Shown: one piece after another, positions 45,777-54,357 of the stretch
Layout: every line of letters begins with the position of its first letter
How positions within the stretch are numbered: the stretch's first letter is position 1
DNA from: Rhodobacteraceae bacterium UBA6197
GTDB lineage: Bacteria > Pseudomonadota > Alphaproteobacteria > Rhodobacterales > Rhodobacteraceae
DNA length: 64,000 nt
NCBI GenBank assembly: GCA_002422085.1
Contig: DISZ01000019.1
Coordinates: 325,378 to 389,377, forward strand
Reading direction: 5' to 3'
Notes under the pieces: generated by a model
Databases searched by the model: none
The model's input: only the letters and a program-made list of their open reading frames with translations
What the model was told of the DNA's origin: nothing
Position numbers and translations under genes: made by a program

Positions 45777-46924
45777 TCCCGAAGGCAAACTGGTCCTACC
45801 CGACCGCCATCAAGTTCGGCGCCGGCCGCATTGCGGAACTGGCCGATCACTGCAAGGCCGTGGGGCTGAAAAAGCCGCTTCTGGTGACCGACAAGGCGCT
45901 TGCCTCGTTGCCGATCACCGCTCAGGCGTTGGGCATTCTTGAGGCCGCGGGTCTGGGCCGCGCGGTTTTCAGCGAGGTTGACCCGAACCCGAACGAGGCC
46001 AACATGGCCGCCGGTATCGCCGTCTTCAACGCGGGCGGCCATGACGGCGTGATCTGCTTTGGCGGCGGCTCGGCGCTGGATCTGGGCAAGATGATCGCGT
46101 TGATGGCGGCGCAGGCGCCGACGCTTTCGGTTTGGGATCTGGAGGATATCGGCGATTGGTATACCCGCGCCGATGCCACAAAGGTCGCGCCGATCATCGC
46201 CGTGCCGACCACCGCCGGAACCGGGTCCGAGGTCGGGCGCGCCGGGGTTCTGACCAATTCCCAGACGCACAAGAAAAAGATCATCTTCCACCCCAAGCTG
46301 CTGCCCTCGGTCACCATCTGCGACCCGGAACTGACCGTCGGCATGCCGCGCTTTATCACCGCCGGCACCGGCATGGATGCGCTGGCGCATTGCCTCGAGG
46401 CCTATTCGTCGCCCTTCTACCACCCGATGAGCCAGGGCATCGCGCTGGAAGGCATGCGGCTGGTGTTCGAGAACCTGCCCAAGGTCTATGCCAACCCCAA
46501 TGACCTTGAGGCGCGGGCGCATATGATGTCGGCGGCGGCGATGGGCGCGGTGGCCTTCCAGAAGGGTCTGGGCGCGATCCATTCGCTCAGCCACCCGATC
46601 GGCGCGGTCTACGGCACCCATCATGGCACCACCAACGCCGTGGTGATGCCGATGGTGCTGGATTACAACCGTGACGCCATCGAAGAGCGGATCGAAAAGG
46701 CTGCAGCCTACATCGGCATCAAGGGCGGGTTTGACGGCTTCCGCGCCGCCGTCATGGCGCTGCGGGCTGAATTGGGCATCCCGGCCAACCTGACCGAGAT
46801 GGGCGTAGACCCCACGCGTCTGGACGAATTGACCGAAATGGCGCTGGAAGACCCATCCTGCGGCGGCAACCCGATCAAGATGACCTTCGACAATACCCGC
46901 GCGCTGTTTGCGGCCTGCATGTAA
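45773..46924 (+). CDS. Iron-containing (group III) alcohol dehydrogenase
   Basis: A 383-residue Fe-dependent dehydrogenase. FGGGSALDLGKMIAL is the cofactor loop, and VPTTAGTGSEVGRAGV follows. Metal ligands are expected in GTGMDALAHCLEAYSSP (Asp, His) and HSLSHPIGAVYGTHHGTTNA (two His). It would oxidise an alcohol to the aldehyde taken by the preceding enzyme. The ATGA overlap with the aldehyde dehydrogenase supports channelled, coordinated expression. Confidence 0.93.
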   Translation: MIPKANWSYPTAIKFGAGRIAELADHCKAVGLKKPLLVTDKALASLPITAQALGILEAAGLGRAVFSEVDPNPNEANMAAGIAVFNAGGHDGVICFGGGSALDLGKMIALMAAQAPTLSVWDLEDIGDWYTRADATKVAPIIAVPTTAGTGSEVGRAGVLTNSQTHKKKIIFHPKLLPSVTICDPELTVGMPRFITAGTGMDALAHCLEAYSSPFYHPMSQGIALEGMRLVFENLPKVYANPNDLEARAHMMSAAAMGAVAFQKGLGAIHSLSHPIGAVYGTHHGTTNAVVMPMVLDYNRDAIEERIEKAAAYIGIKGGFDGFRAAVMALRAELGIPANLTEMGVDPTRLDELTEMALEDPSCGGNPIKMTFDNTRALFAACM

Positions 46925-46930
46925 CCACGG

Positions 46931-46971
46931 CCCCGCCAGTGGTCTGCCGCTCGCGCGGACCACTGGCGGGG
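46931..46971. terminator. Hairpin after the Fe-alcohol dehydrogenase gene
   Basis: CCCCGCCAGTGGTC (46931-46944) and GACCACTGGCGGGG (46958-46971) make a perfect 14-bp stem with a 13-base loop. No T run follows, so it may be a factor-aided terminator or an mRNA stabiliser at the operon end. Confidence 0.65.
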
Positions 46972-47072
46972 AAATGCTGACCCGTCCGAATGGCCATTCC
47001 ATCGCAGCCGCGATTGCGTCAAAGTGCCTTGCGCGGGAACGTTCCGCCCCCGGAAAAGGCTGAACGGCAATC

Positions 47073-48317
47073 ATGACTGAAACAATCACATCAGAAATTG
47101 CGGTTATCGGCGCGGGCGTCGTCGGTTTGGCGATTGCGCATCGTCTGGCGCTTGAAGGCCGCGAGGTGGTGCTGGTGGACCCCGAGCCGCCGGGTTCAGG
47201 CGCCTCCTTTGGCAATGCCGGGACAGTGGCCGATTACGCCGTGCAGCCAGTGGGCACGCCGGGGGTGCTTTGGTCGCTGCCGTCGTTGCTGTTCAACCGC
47301 AACTCCCCCCTGTCGATCCGGCATGCGGCCCTGCCCGGGCTGATGCCCTGGCTGCTGCGCTTTGCGCGCCAATCTCTGCCTGCGGCGGCACAGCGCAATG
47401 CGGTCGCGATTGCGAGGCTGCTGGAGGGTGCGACTCCGCGGTGGCAGGCCTTGGCCGAGGTGATCGGCGGCACCGAAATCTTGCACCGCCGGGGCTGCCT
47501 CTACCTATACGAGCGCTCGTCACATCGCCGCGCCGCCGAGGCCGACATCGCCTTTCGCAAGACCCTTGGCGTTTCTGTCGAGATGCTTTCCCCCGACGAG
47601 GTGGCGCTGCTAGAGCCCGGCCTGCCCCCCCGCGATGGCGGCGGGGCGTTCTTTCCCGACGCGGTCTTCATGTCCGATCCGGGGCGGATGGTCGGTTTGC
47701 TGGCCGAAGCCGCCTTTGCCGCCGGCGCGGGGATCGCGCGGGCGCGGGCCGAGACGCTGGAGCGGCGGGTCGACGGGATCAAGGTCAGCGGACCGGGGCT
47801 GAGCCTGCATGTGCGCCGGGTGGTGATTGCCGCCGGGGCACATTCGCGCGCGCTGGCGTCGCGCGCGGGCGATGCGGTGCCACTGGATACCGAACGCGGC
47901 TACCACGTCGAATGGGATATGAAGGCGGCGCGCCTGACCCGTCCGGTCTGCCCCACGGCGCGAGGCTTTTATCTGTGCCCGATGCAGGGCCGGCTGCGGG
48001 TTGCCGGCACGGTCGAATTGGGCGGGCTGACGGCGCCCCCCTCGGCACACCGTATTGCCCGGCTGATCGAGGGCGCGCGCAGCCTGTTCCCCGATCTGGG
48101 CGAACCAAGCCGCAGCTGGATGGGGTTTCGCCCGTCGATGCCGGATTCCGTGCCGGTGATCGGGGCCTCACGCGGCGGCGCCGACGTGATCCATGCCTAT
48201 GGCCATGGTCATCTGGGTTTGACGCTGGCGCCGATCACCGCCGAAATCGTCGCGGATCTGGTTGCCGGACGGGTGCCCGCGCGCGACATTCAGGCCTGCC
48301 GGGTCAATCGGTTCTGA
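47073..48317 (+). CDS. DadA-type FAD-dependent amino-acid oxidoreductase
   Basis: A 414-residue flavoprotein with the N-terminal Rossmann motif VIGAGVVGLAIAHRLALEG, a GSGASFGNAG loop of the D-amino-acid dehydrogenase group, and the C-terminal FAD contact GRPSMPDSVPVIGAS...GHGHLGLTLAP. Such enzymes oxidise D-amino acids, glycine derivatives or secondary amines to imino acids, passing electrons to quinone or oxygen. It has its own start 148 bp downstream of the preceding hairpin and may complete the same pathway; the direct link is inference. Confidence 0.88.
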   Translation: MTETITSEIAVIGAGVVGLAIAHRLALEGREVVLVDPEPPGSGASFGNAGTVADYAVQPVGTPGVLWSLPSLLFNRNSPLSIRHAALPGLMPWLLRFARQSLPAAAQRNAVAIARLLEGATPRWQALAEVIGGTEILHRRGCLYLYERSSHRRAAEADIAFRKTLGVSVEMLSPDEVALLEPGLPPRDGGGAFFPDAVFMSDPGRMVGLLAEAAFAAGAGIARARAETLERRVDGIKVSGPGLSLHVRRVVIAAGAHSRALASRAGDAVPLDTERGYHVEWDMKAARLTRPVCPTARGFYLCPMQGRLRVAGTVELGGLTAPPSAHRIARLIEGARSLFPDLGEPSRSWMGFRPSMPDSVPVIGASRGGADVIHAYGHGHLGLTLAPITAEIVADLVAGRVPARDIQACRVNRF

Positions 48318-48437
48318 CCTCGCCTCCTGATGCGAAATGGCAAGCTTTTGCCGTGAAATTCCCCAAGCTTGTCATTGCCCCTCGCCCCGTCAGTCAAACA
48401 CGTTATAAAGGGGCAACAATTCGGGTGGGAGGTTCGC

Positions 48438-50567
48438 GTGTCGGGCAAGCGCGGTATCAGCAAGAAATTCAGCAAGACAGTTGCGGCCGTTGCGGTGGCC
48501 GCATCCGCCGCCGCACCGGCGGCCCTTTCGGAACCGATGATCGGCAACGCGCGTGGCACCTATGGCCTGCCCGGTCTGATCGACATGCCCAGCGCCGAAA
48601 GCCGGCCCGATGGCACGCTGGGCGCATCGCTCTTTCGCATGGGCGGCACGCAGCGCAATACGTTCAGCTTTCAGATCACGCCGCGGATCACCGGAGCATT
48701 CCGCTATTCGCGGGTGCCGGGGCTGTTTTCCGAGGGCGGCGCGCTTTATGACCGCTCGTTCGATATCCATTACCAGTTTCTGGATGAAACCGACTGGCGC
48801 CCGGCCTTTGCCGTGGGGTTGCGCGATTTCATCGGCACCGGGGTCTATTCTTCGGAATACATCGTCGCCACCAAAACCATCGGTGACAGCCTGCGCGCCA
48901 CGGCGGGGCTTGGGTTTGGGCGGCTTGGGTCGAACGGCAGTTGGGGCACGCCCTTTGCCGACCGCCCGGCGCTTGATTTCGGCGAAGGCGGCAAGGCCAA
49001 CTCGAACCAGTGGTTCCGGGGCGATGTCGCGCCATTCTTCGGGCTGGCCTGGGCGCCCAATGACAAGTTGACGGTGAAGGCCGAATATTCGTCGGACGCC
49101 TATGTCAGCGAAGTCGCAGCGGGCGAGATGGACCGCAATTCCTCGCTCAACTTCGGGGTGGATTACCGGTTCAACCCAAATGCCAGCGTCGCGGCCTACT
49201 ACCTCTATGGCAGCGAGGTGGGCTTGCAGTTCACGCTCAATATCGACCCGCGCAAACCGCCGTTTCCTTCGGGCACTGAAAAAGCACCGCTTCCGGTGCG
49301 TCCACGCCCGGCGCCCTCGGCCGATCCCGAGGGCTGGTCCGGCGCCTGGACCGCCGACAGCGAGGTCCACCCCGGCATTCAGCGCGTCGTTGCCGACAGC
49401 TTGATGAAAGACGGGCAAATCCTTGAATCCATGTCTCTTTCCGCGACCCGGGCCGAGGTGCGCGTGCGCAATGAAACTTATGGTGCGCAGCCGCAGGCGA
49501 TTGGCCGCACCGCGCGGATCCTGACGCGGGCGCTGCCGCCCTCGGTCGAAACCATCGTGGTGACCAGTGTGGCGCGCGGCATGCCGGTCTCGTCCGTCAC
49601 GTTCAAGCGTCGTGATCTGGAGCAGTTGGAAAACGAAAACTCCGTCACGCTGTTGCAGCGCGTGGCGATCTCGGATGCCGCCGCTGGTCCGGACGAAGGG
49701 CTGCGCGTGACCGAGGGGCTGTTCCCGCGGTTCCAATGGGCGATAACGCCCTATGGCGAGGCGTCGCTGTTCGATCCGGACGATCCGTTCCGCATGGATG
49801 CGGGCGCCTCGCTTTCGGCGACATACGAATTCTCGCCGGGGATCGTCTTGTCGGGCACGGTGCGCCAAAAGCTTCTGGGCAATCTGGATGAAAGCACGCG
49901 GGCGTCGGATTCGACGGTTTACCATGTGCGCTCGGATCTGGTCGAATACCAGAAACATGGCGATGTGGCGATCCAGAACCTGACTCTGGCGTGGTTTGGC
50001 CGCCCGGCTGAAAACGTCTATTCGCGTGTCACCGTGGGCCTGCTGGAGCGGATGTATGGCGGTGTTTCGGGCGAGGTGCTGTGGAAGCCGGTTGATAGCC
50101 GTCTGGCCCTGGGGGTCGAACTGAACTACGTCAAGCAGCGCGATTTCGACCAGCGATTCAGCTTCCTCGACTATGAGGTGATGACGGGTCATGCCTCGGC
50201 CTATTACGACATCGGCAAGGGCTTTACCGGGCAACTGGATGTCGGTCGTTACCTGAACAAGGACTGGGGCGGCACGATCTCCATCGACCGCGAATTCGCA
50301 AATGGCTGGAAGGTCGGCGCCTTTGCCACTTTCACCGACATGTCCGCCGACGACTTTGGCGAAGGCTCGTTCGACAAGGGGATCCGGGTCTCGATTCCGG
50401 TGGCCTGGACGACGGGCAAACCCTCGGTCAACAAGGTCAACACCACGATCCGGCCGCTGACCCGCGATGGTGGCGCGCGGCTTGATGTTGACGGGCGGCT
50501 TTACGAAAACATCCGCAACAGCCACACCGGCGATCTTTACGACGGTTGGGGGAGGTTCTGGCGATGA
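48438..50567 (+). CDS. yjbH: YjbH-like exopolysaccharide outer-membrane protein
   Basis: A 709-residue exported protein. Its leader (ISKKFSKTVAAVAVAASAA) precedes a PF06082-type YjbH body with NARGTYGLPGLIDMPSAESRP, the outer-membrane barrel-like repeats (for example YFRYSRVPGLFSEGG, or FGRYLNKDWGG near the end) and a central proline-rich linker. GTG 48438 is supported by GGGAGG just upstream; an upstream ATG at 48369 precedes no homology. YjbH proteins help export capsule or extracellular polysaccharide. The downstream lipoprotein gene overlaps by 4 bp. Confidence 0.85.
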   Translation: MSGKRGISKKFSKTVAAVAVAASAAAPAALSEPMIGNARGTYGLPGLIDMPSAESRPDGTLGASLFRMGGTQRNTFSFQITPRITGAFRYSRVPGLFSEGGALYDRSFDIHYQFLDETDWRPAFAVGLRDFIGTGVYSSEYIVATKTIGDSLRATAGLGFGRLGSNGSWGTPFADRPALDFGEGGKANSNQWFRGDVAPFFGLAWAPNDKLTVKAEYSSDAYVSEVAAGEMDRNSSLNFGVDYRFNPNASVAAYYLYGSEVGLQFTLNIDPRKPPFPSGTEKAPLPVRPRPAPSADPEGWSGAWTADSEVHPGIQRVVADSLMKDGQILESMSLSATRAEVRVRNETYGAQPQAIGRTARILTRALPPSVETIVVTSVARGMPVSSVTFKRRDLEQLENENSVTLLQRVAISDAAAGPDEGLRVTEGLFPRFQWAITPYGEASLFDPDDPFRMDAGASLSATYEFSPGIVLSGTVRQKLLGNLDESTRASDSTVYHVRSDLVEYQKHGDVAIQNLTLAWFGRPAENVYSRVTVGLLERMYGGVSGEVLWKPVDSRLALGVELNYVKQRDFDQRFSFLDYEVMTGHASAYYDIGKGFTGQLDVGRYLNKDWGGTISIDREFANGWKVGAFATFTDMSADDFGEGSFDKGIRVSIPVAWTTGKPSVNKVNTTIRPLTRDGGARLDVDGRLYENIRNSHTGDLYDGWGRFWR

Positions 50568-51259
50568 GCCAGAGCCGCACAGTCGCAACCGCGCTGGTGG
50601 CCGTCGCCCTGACGCTGGCCGGATGCGGCAACGACACCGGAAAGACCGAAAACGCCTCGATCGCACGGAACGTGGCCTCGGGGATCTTTGCGCGGCTGAT
50701 GCCGGGCAAAAAGGCCAAGGCAGGTGCGCCGATGGGGCAAGAGGAACTGGCCTTGGCGGGGCTGCGGTCAAATGCTGGGCCGCTGCTTCTGGCGACCATT
50801 GAATCGCAAGGCGCAACCACGATTCTCGGGATGGTTGGCGAGAACGGCGGCAAGCGCACCTATGCCACGCCCAGCCAGCAAAACCTTGTGCTGCGCAGCG
50901 GGGTTCTGGTGGCGACGCGCGGGTTGGGGCACGACCTGATGTCCTCCGATCTAGGGCCGACACCGGGTCTTTTGGCAGCACGGCAAGCGGGCAGTGCCAA
51001 GAGGATTCAGCGCTACCTTGACGGTGAGGGCATCGAGCGCCCGTTGCGGCTGAGCTGCACCCTGACGCCGGGCACCGACCAAAGCTACAGCTTTGCCGGG
51101 ACCGACTGGTCCGGCCTGCAGATGATCGAAAACTGCACGGGCAGCGGGCTGAGCATCGACAACCATTATCTGGTGGCGGCGAACGGCACGATCATTCTGT
51201 CCCGGCAGTGGATCGGACCAAAACTGGGCTATGTGACCCTGCAGACTGTCCGGCCCTGA
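50564..51259 (+). CDS. yjbF: YjbF/GfcB-family lipoprotein
   Basis: A 231-residue lipoprotein with lipobox LAGC (Cys about residue 20). The body contains WSGLQMIENCTGSGLSIDNHY and a conserved WIGPKLGYV ending typical of YjbF/GfcB proteins, which partner with YjbH in polysaccharide secretion. Two cysteines (RLSC and IENC) may form a disulfide. ATG 50564 overlaps the YjbH stop; a terminator follows. Confidence 0.85.
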   Translation: MSQSRTVATALVAVALTLAGCGNDTGKTENASIARNVASGIFARLMPGKKAKAGAPMGQEELALAGLRSNAGPLLLATIESQGATTILGMVGENGGKRTYATPSQQNLVLRSGVLVATRGLGHDLMSSDLGPTPGLLAARQAGSAKRIQRYLDGEGIERPLRLSCTLTPGTDQSYSFAGTDWSGLQMIENCTGSGLSIDNHYLVAANGTIILSRQWIGPKLGYVTLQTVRP

Positions 51260-51282
51260 GTCAAAATGCCTGTGCCAAATTG

Positions 51283-51309
51283 AAAAACGCGCCCGGTGGC
51301 GCGTTTTTT
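51283..51309 (+). terminator. Rho-independent terminator of the yjbH-yjbF operon
   Basis: AAAAACGCGCC, loop CGGT, GGCGCGTTTTTT: a stem of about 11 bp including the A/T pairs, followed by six T. Confidence 0.9.
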
Positions 51310-51347
51310 CATGCCGTCAGGCGGGGCCTTGTTTCGGCGCAAATAGA

Positions 51348-51379
51348 TAAGGTCGAAAAGCACATGCTTTTCGACCTTA
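51348..51379. terminator. Long symmetric hairpin between convergent genes
   Basis: TAAGGTCGAAAAGCA and TGCTTTTCGACCTTA are perfect inverted copies (15 bp) around CA. It lies 28 bp past the stop of the small exported protein gene on the minus strand. It probably ends that transcript, though no long T run follows. Confidence 0.6.
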
Positions 51380-51406
51380 CTATAGATCCCCAAGGATCAG
51401 CTGAAA

Positions 51407-51598
51407 TCAGCTGTTCGAGGAGGCGGCCGCGATCACGCCCAGCAGCAGCAGAGCCGGGATCAGCAGACCAGCGTTCGAGGAGGACGAGCCTTCCACGACA
51501 ACGGGCTCAGCTTCGACGACCGGAGCGGAATAACCGCCGGCAAAAGCGGTGGAGGCGGTCAGGCCAAGGGCCAGGGTGATGATAGCAATTTTTTTCAT
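51407..51598 (-). CDS. Small exported protein with C-terminal membrane helix
   Basis: A 63-residue protein: signal peptide MKKIAIITLALGLTASTAFA, a short acidic stretch (VVEAEPVVVEGSSSS), and a hydrophobic tail (LLIPALLLLGVIAAAS). Similar small exported proteins are frequent in Rhodobacterales and have no assigned role. ATG 51598 follows CGGAGAATACC. It is unlike anything else in the window but stands between two envelope-polysaccharide loci. Confidence 0.72.
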   Translation of the reverse strand: MKKIAIITLALGLTASTAFAGGYSAPVVEAEPVVVEGSSSSNAGLLIPALLLLGVIAAASSNS

Positions 51599-52214
51599 GG
51601 TATTCTCCGTCATTACGATAGAAAGCCGCCGACGCCGACAGCATCGAGGCGACATTTACACAATCGCTGTAGGTTGCAAAGGGGGAAACCGGTGGATTCA
51701 AGCGGGGCCCACGCAGAGTGTTGCAGTTTAGCCAGAGGTGAATGGCGAAATATCGCGCAAATGGTCGCAATGGCAAAAAATTCGCCTGTTCGCGCCAAAA
51801 ACCGCCCGCGCTCGGGCGCAGATCCGTTGAAATTGCGGCCGAATCCGGGCCTTGGCGGACCCGAGGGCAAAGCCGGTATCGGACGCGCGCAGCACCGCCC
51901 GTAGCCGTGATGCGCGCCCTTGCCCGCACAACACTTTTGCTAACGCGACAGCCGGAGCATTGACCCCGTCCAGGGACGTCACGGCCTGATTTGAGCAGTG
52001 ACGCGGCCGCATGACACCGGTTTTGGTGGCGCGGATCGGCGCTGCGGGCCAGATATTGTGGCAAGCGGCACAAAGGCCCGGAAAGTGCCGCGTCGGAGGC
52101 AGTTTTGGCAGGGGCAACACCCTTCACGGAAACAGGCATATCTCGGGCAACGGCGTTGACATTGCGCCCCCGCTTGGCTCAACACATTGGAAACGCTTTC
52201 AATGGGGCTGTGTG
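51599..52214. other. Long intergenic region upstream of ugd
   Basis: In 616 bp I see no convincing gene on either strand; frames of 70-130 codons exist but lack ribosome sites and protein-like composition. A TTGACA at 52155-52160 may be part of the ugd promoter. The left end holds the promoter of the small exported protein. Confidence 0.45.
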
Positions 52215-53519
52215 ATGAAGATTGCGATGATTGGGACGGGTTACGTCGGGCTGGTTTCCGGAGTGTGCTTTTCGGATTTCGGGCATGAGGTCATTTGCGT
52301 GGACAAGGACCCGCGCAAGATCGAGATGCTGACACGCGGCGAGGTGCCAATCTACGAGCCGGGGCTGGATGTGCTGATGTCCAAGAACGTGGCGGCCGGC
52401 CGGCTGTCGTTCACTCAGGATCTGGCGGCGGCGGTGGATGGGGCGGATGCGGTGTTCATCGCGGTCGGCACCCCGACGCGGCGCGGCGACGGGCACGCCG
52501 ATCTGACCTATGTGATGACCGCTGCCGAGGAAATCGCCGCGGCAATGACCGGCTATACCGTTGTCGTGACCAAATCGACGGTGCCTGTCGGCACCAACCG
52601 CGCGGTTGCGCGCACGATCCGAAAGACGCGCCCGGACGCCGAGTTCGATGTGGCCTCGAACCCCGAGTTTCTGCGCGAAGGTGCCGCGATCGACGATTTC
52701 ATGCGCCCCGACCGGGTGGTCGTGGGCGTCACCTCGGACCGGGGCCGCGATGTGATGGGCGAGGTCTACCGCCCGCTGTTTTTGCGTGAGTTTCCGGTGC
52801 TTTACACCGATCTCGAAACGGCCGAGATGATCAAATATGCCGCCAATGCGTTTCTGGCGACGAAAATCACCTTCATCAATGAAATCGCCCAGCTTTGTGA
52901 ACGTGTCGGTGCCGACGTCAAGGAAGTTGCGCACGGCATGGGTCTGGATGGCCGGATTGGCAACAAGTTCCTGCATGCCGGGCCGGGCTATGGCGGGTCG
53001 TGCTTTCCCAAGGACACGCAGGCCTTGGCGCGCATGGGGCAGGACCATGCCGTCGCGATGCAGATCACCGAGACCGTCATCAAGGTCAATGACGAGGTCA
53101 AGCGCCGGATGATCGACAAGATCGTCGATCTGTGCGGCGGTTCGGTCAATGGCAAGGTGGTGGCGGTGCTGGGGGTGACATTCAAGCCCAATACCGATGA
53201 CATGCGCGAAGCGCCCAGCCTGACCATCGTGCCGGCGCTGGTGGGCGCGGGCGCCAAGGTGCGGGTTGTCGATCCGCAGGGCGCGCGCGAGGGCGAGCCT
53301 CTGTTGCCCGGCGTGCATTGGATGGATGACGCCTACAAGGCCGTGCAAAAGGCCGATTGCGTCGTGCTTTTGACCGAATGGAACGAATTCCGCGCCCTGG
53401 ATCTGAAGAAGATGGCCAAAAAGATGGCCACTCCGCGGATGGCCGATCTGCGCAACATCTACAATGCAAAAGACGCCAGGAAAGCCGGGTTTGAAAGCTA
53501 TACCAGCGTCGGGCGTTAG
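52215..53519 (+). CDS. ugd: UDP-glucose 6-dehydrogenase
   Basis: A 434-residue enzyme making UDP-glucuronate, a precursor of acidic polysaccharides. MKIAMIGTGYVGLVSGVCF is the NAD site, and VGTPTRRGDG, TKSTVPVGT and NPEFLREGAAIDDFMRPDRVV follow. The catalytic cysteine lies in GPGYGGSCFPKDT (about residue 260). LGVTFKPNTDDMREAPS binds the sugar nucleotide at the dimer interface. It lies near yjbH/yjbF, which fits a role in extracellular polysaccharide, but has its own promoter region. Confidence 0.96.
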   Translation: MKIAMIGTGYVGLVSGVCFSDFGHEVICVDKDPRKIEMLTRGEVPIYEPGLDVLMSKNVAAGRLSFTQDLAAAVDGADAVFIAVGTPTRRGDGHADLTYVMTAAEEIAAAMTGYTVVVTKSTVPVGTNRAVARTIRKTRPDAEFDVASNPEFLREGAAIDDFMRPDRVVVGVTSDRGRDVMGEVYRPLFLREFPVLYTDLETAEMIKYAANAFLATKITFINEIAQLCERVGADVKEVAHGMGLDGRIGNKFLHAGPGYGGSCFPKDTQALARMGQDHAVAMQITETVIKVNDEVKRRMIDKIVDLCGGSVNGKVVAVLGVTFKPNTDDMREAPSLTIVPALVGAGAKVRVVDPQGAREGEPLLPGVHWMDDAYKAVQKADCVVLLTEWNEFRALDLKKMAKKMATPRMADLRNIYNAKDARKAGFESYTSVGR

Positions 53520-53568
53520 GCCAGGGTCGCGGCGCAAGCGCGGACGGCGTTTTACCGGGCCGGGCGGC

Positions 53569-54357
53569 TCAGGCCTTCGGCCGGGGCGCCAGCAGCGAGG
53601 CCGCGAACAGGCAGGTGCTGGCCGCCACGATCGAGGGGCCCGCGGGCGTGTCCAACCGAAGCGAGGCCGCAAGGCCAAGCAACACCGAAGCCGCGCCCAC
53701 AAGGGTGGCGCCGATGGCCATGGTCTCGGGGGTGCGGGTGAACTGGCGCGCGCTGGCAGCCGGGATGATCAGCAGCGCCGCGATCAGCAGCGCGCCGACA
53801 ATCTTGATCGCCACCGCCACCACCAGCGCCAAGGCGATTGTCAGCGCCAGACGTTCGTGTCTGGGGTTGAGGCCTGCGGCCTGAGCCAGTTCGTCATTCA
53901 CGGTCGCGGTCAGCAGGCCTTGCCAGCGCCAGACCAGCAGCGCCACCACCATCAACGCGCCGCCCCAGACCATCGCCAGATCGCCCCGGCTGACCGACAG
54001 GATATCGCCGAAAAGCCACGCTGACAGATCGACCCGAAGCCCGCTTTGAAACGACGCCGCAACAAGACCGAAGGCCAGCGCGGAATGGGCCAGAACCCCC
54101 AGCGTGGTATCCATTGCATGACCGCGACCAGCCAGGGTGGCCACGGTAATCGCCATCGCCAGCGCCACCGCCAGCGTGCCCACATAGACCGAGATGCCAA
54201 AGCCGAATGACAGCGCCACCCCGAGGATCGCGGCATGGGCGGTGGCGTCTCCGAAATAGGCCATCCGGCGCCAGACCACGAAAGACCCCAGCGGCCCGGT
54301 GGCCAGCGTCAGGCCAACGCCGGCCAGACCGGCGCGTGTCAGAAAATCGTCAAGCAT
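53569..54357 (-). CDS. znuB: Zinc ABC transporter permease ZnuB
   Basis: A 262-residue ABC-3-family permease with about eight helices: MLDDFLTRAGLAGVGLTLATGPLGSFVVWRRMAYFGD at the start, then LFGDILSVSRGDL and GALLIAALLIIPAASAR. It moves Zn2+ across the inner membrane with ZnuA and ZnuC. The ATG overlaps the znuC end by 8 bp, in the order zur-znuC-znuB. Confidence 0.92.
   Translation of the reverse strand: MLDDFLTRAGLAGVGLTLATGPLGSFVVWRRMAYFGDATAHAAILGVALSFGFGISVYVGTLAVALAMAITVATLAGRGHAMDTTLGVLAHSALAFGLVAASFQSGLRVDLSAWLFGDILSVSRGDLAMVWGGALMVVALLVWRWQGLLTATVNDELAQAAGLNPRHERLALTIALALVVAVAIKIVGALLIAALLIIPAASARQFTRTPETMAIGATLVGAASVLLGLAASLRLDTPAGPSIVAASTCLFAASLLAPRPKA

Noticed and set aside
43644..45788. 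Long minus-strand open frame opposite the ligase and aldehyde dehydrogenase genes
   Set aside because: It is antisense to two well-supported enzymes, reads as shuffled high-GC sequence rich in His, Arg and Gly, and has no recognisable domain.
48390..50981. 863-codon minus-strand open frame opposite yjbH
   Set aside because: It is antisense to YjbH and YjbF, which have clear signatures and overlapping starts. The length follows from high GC and codon bias.
52179..53702. 507-codon minus-strand open frame opposite ugd
   Set aside because: ugd carries all family motifs; the antisense frame is composed of low-complexity Arg/His/Gly runs.
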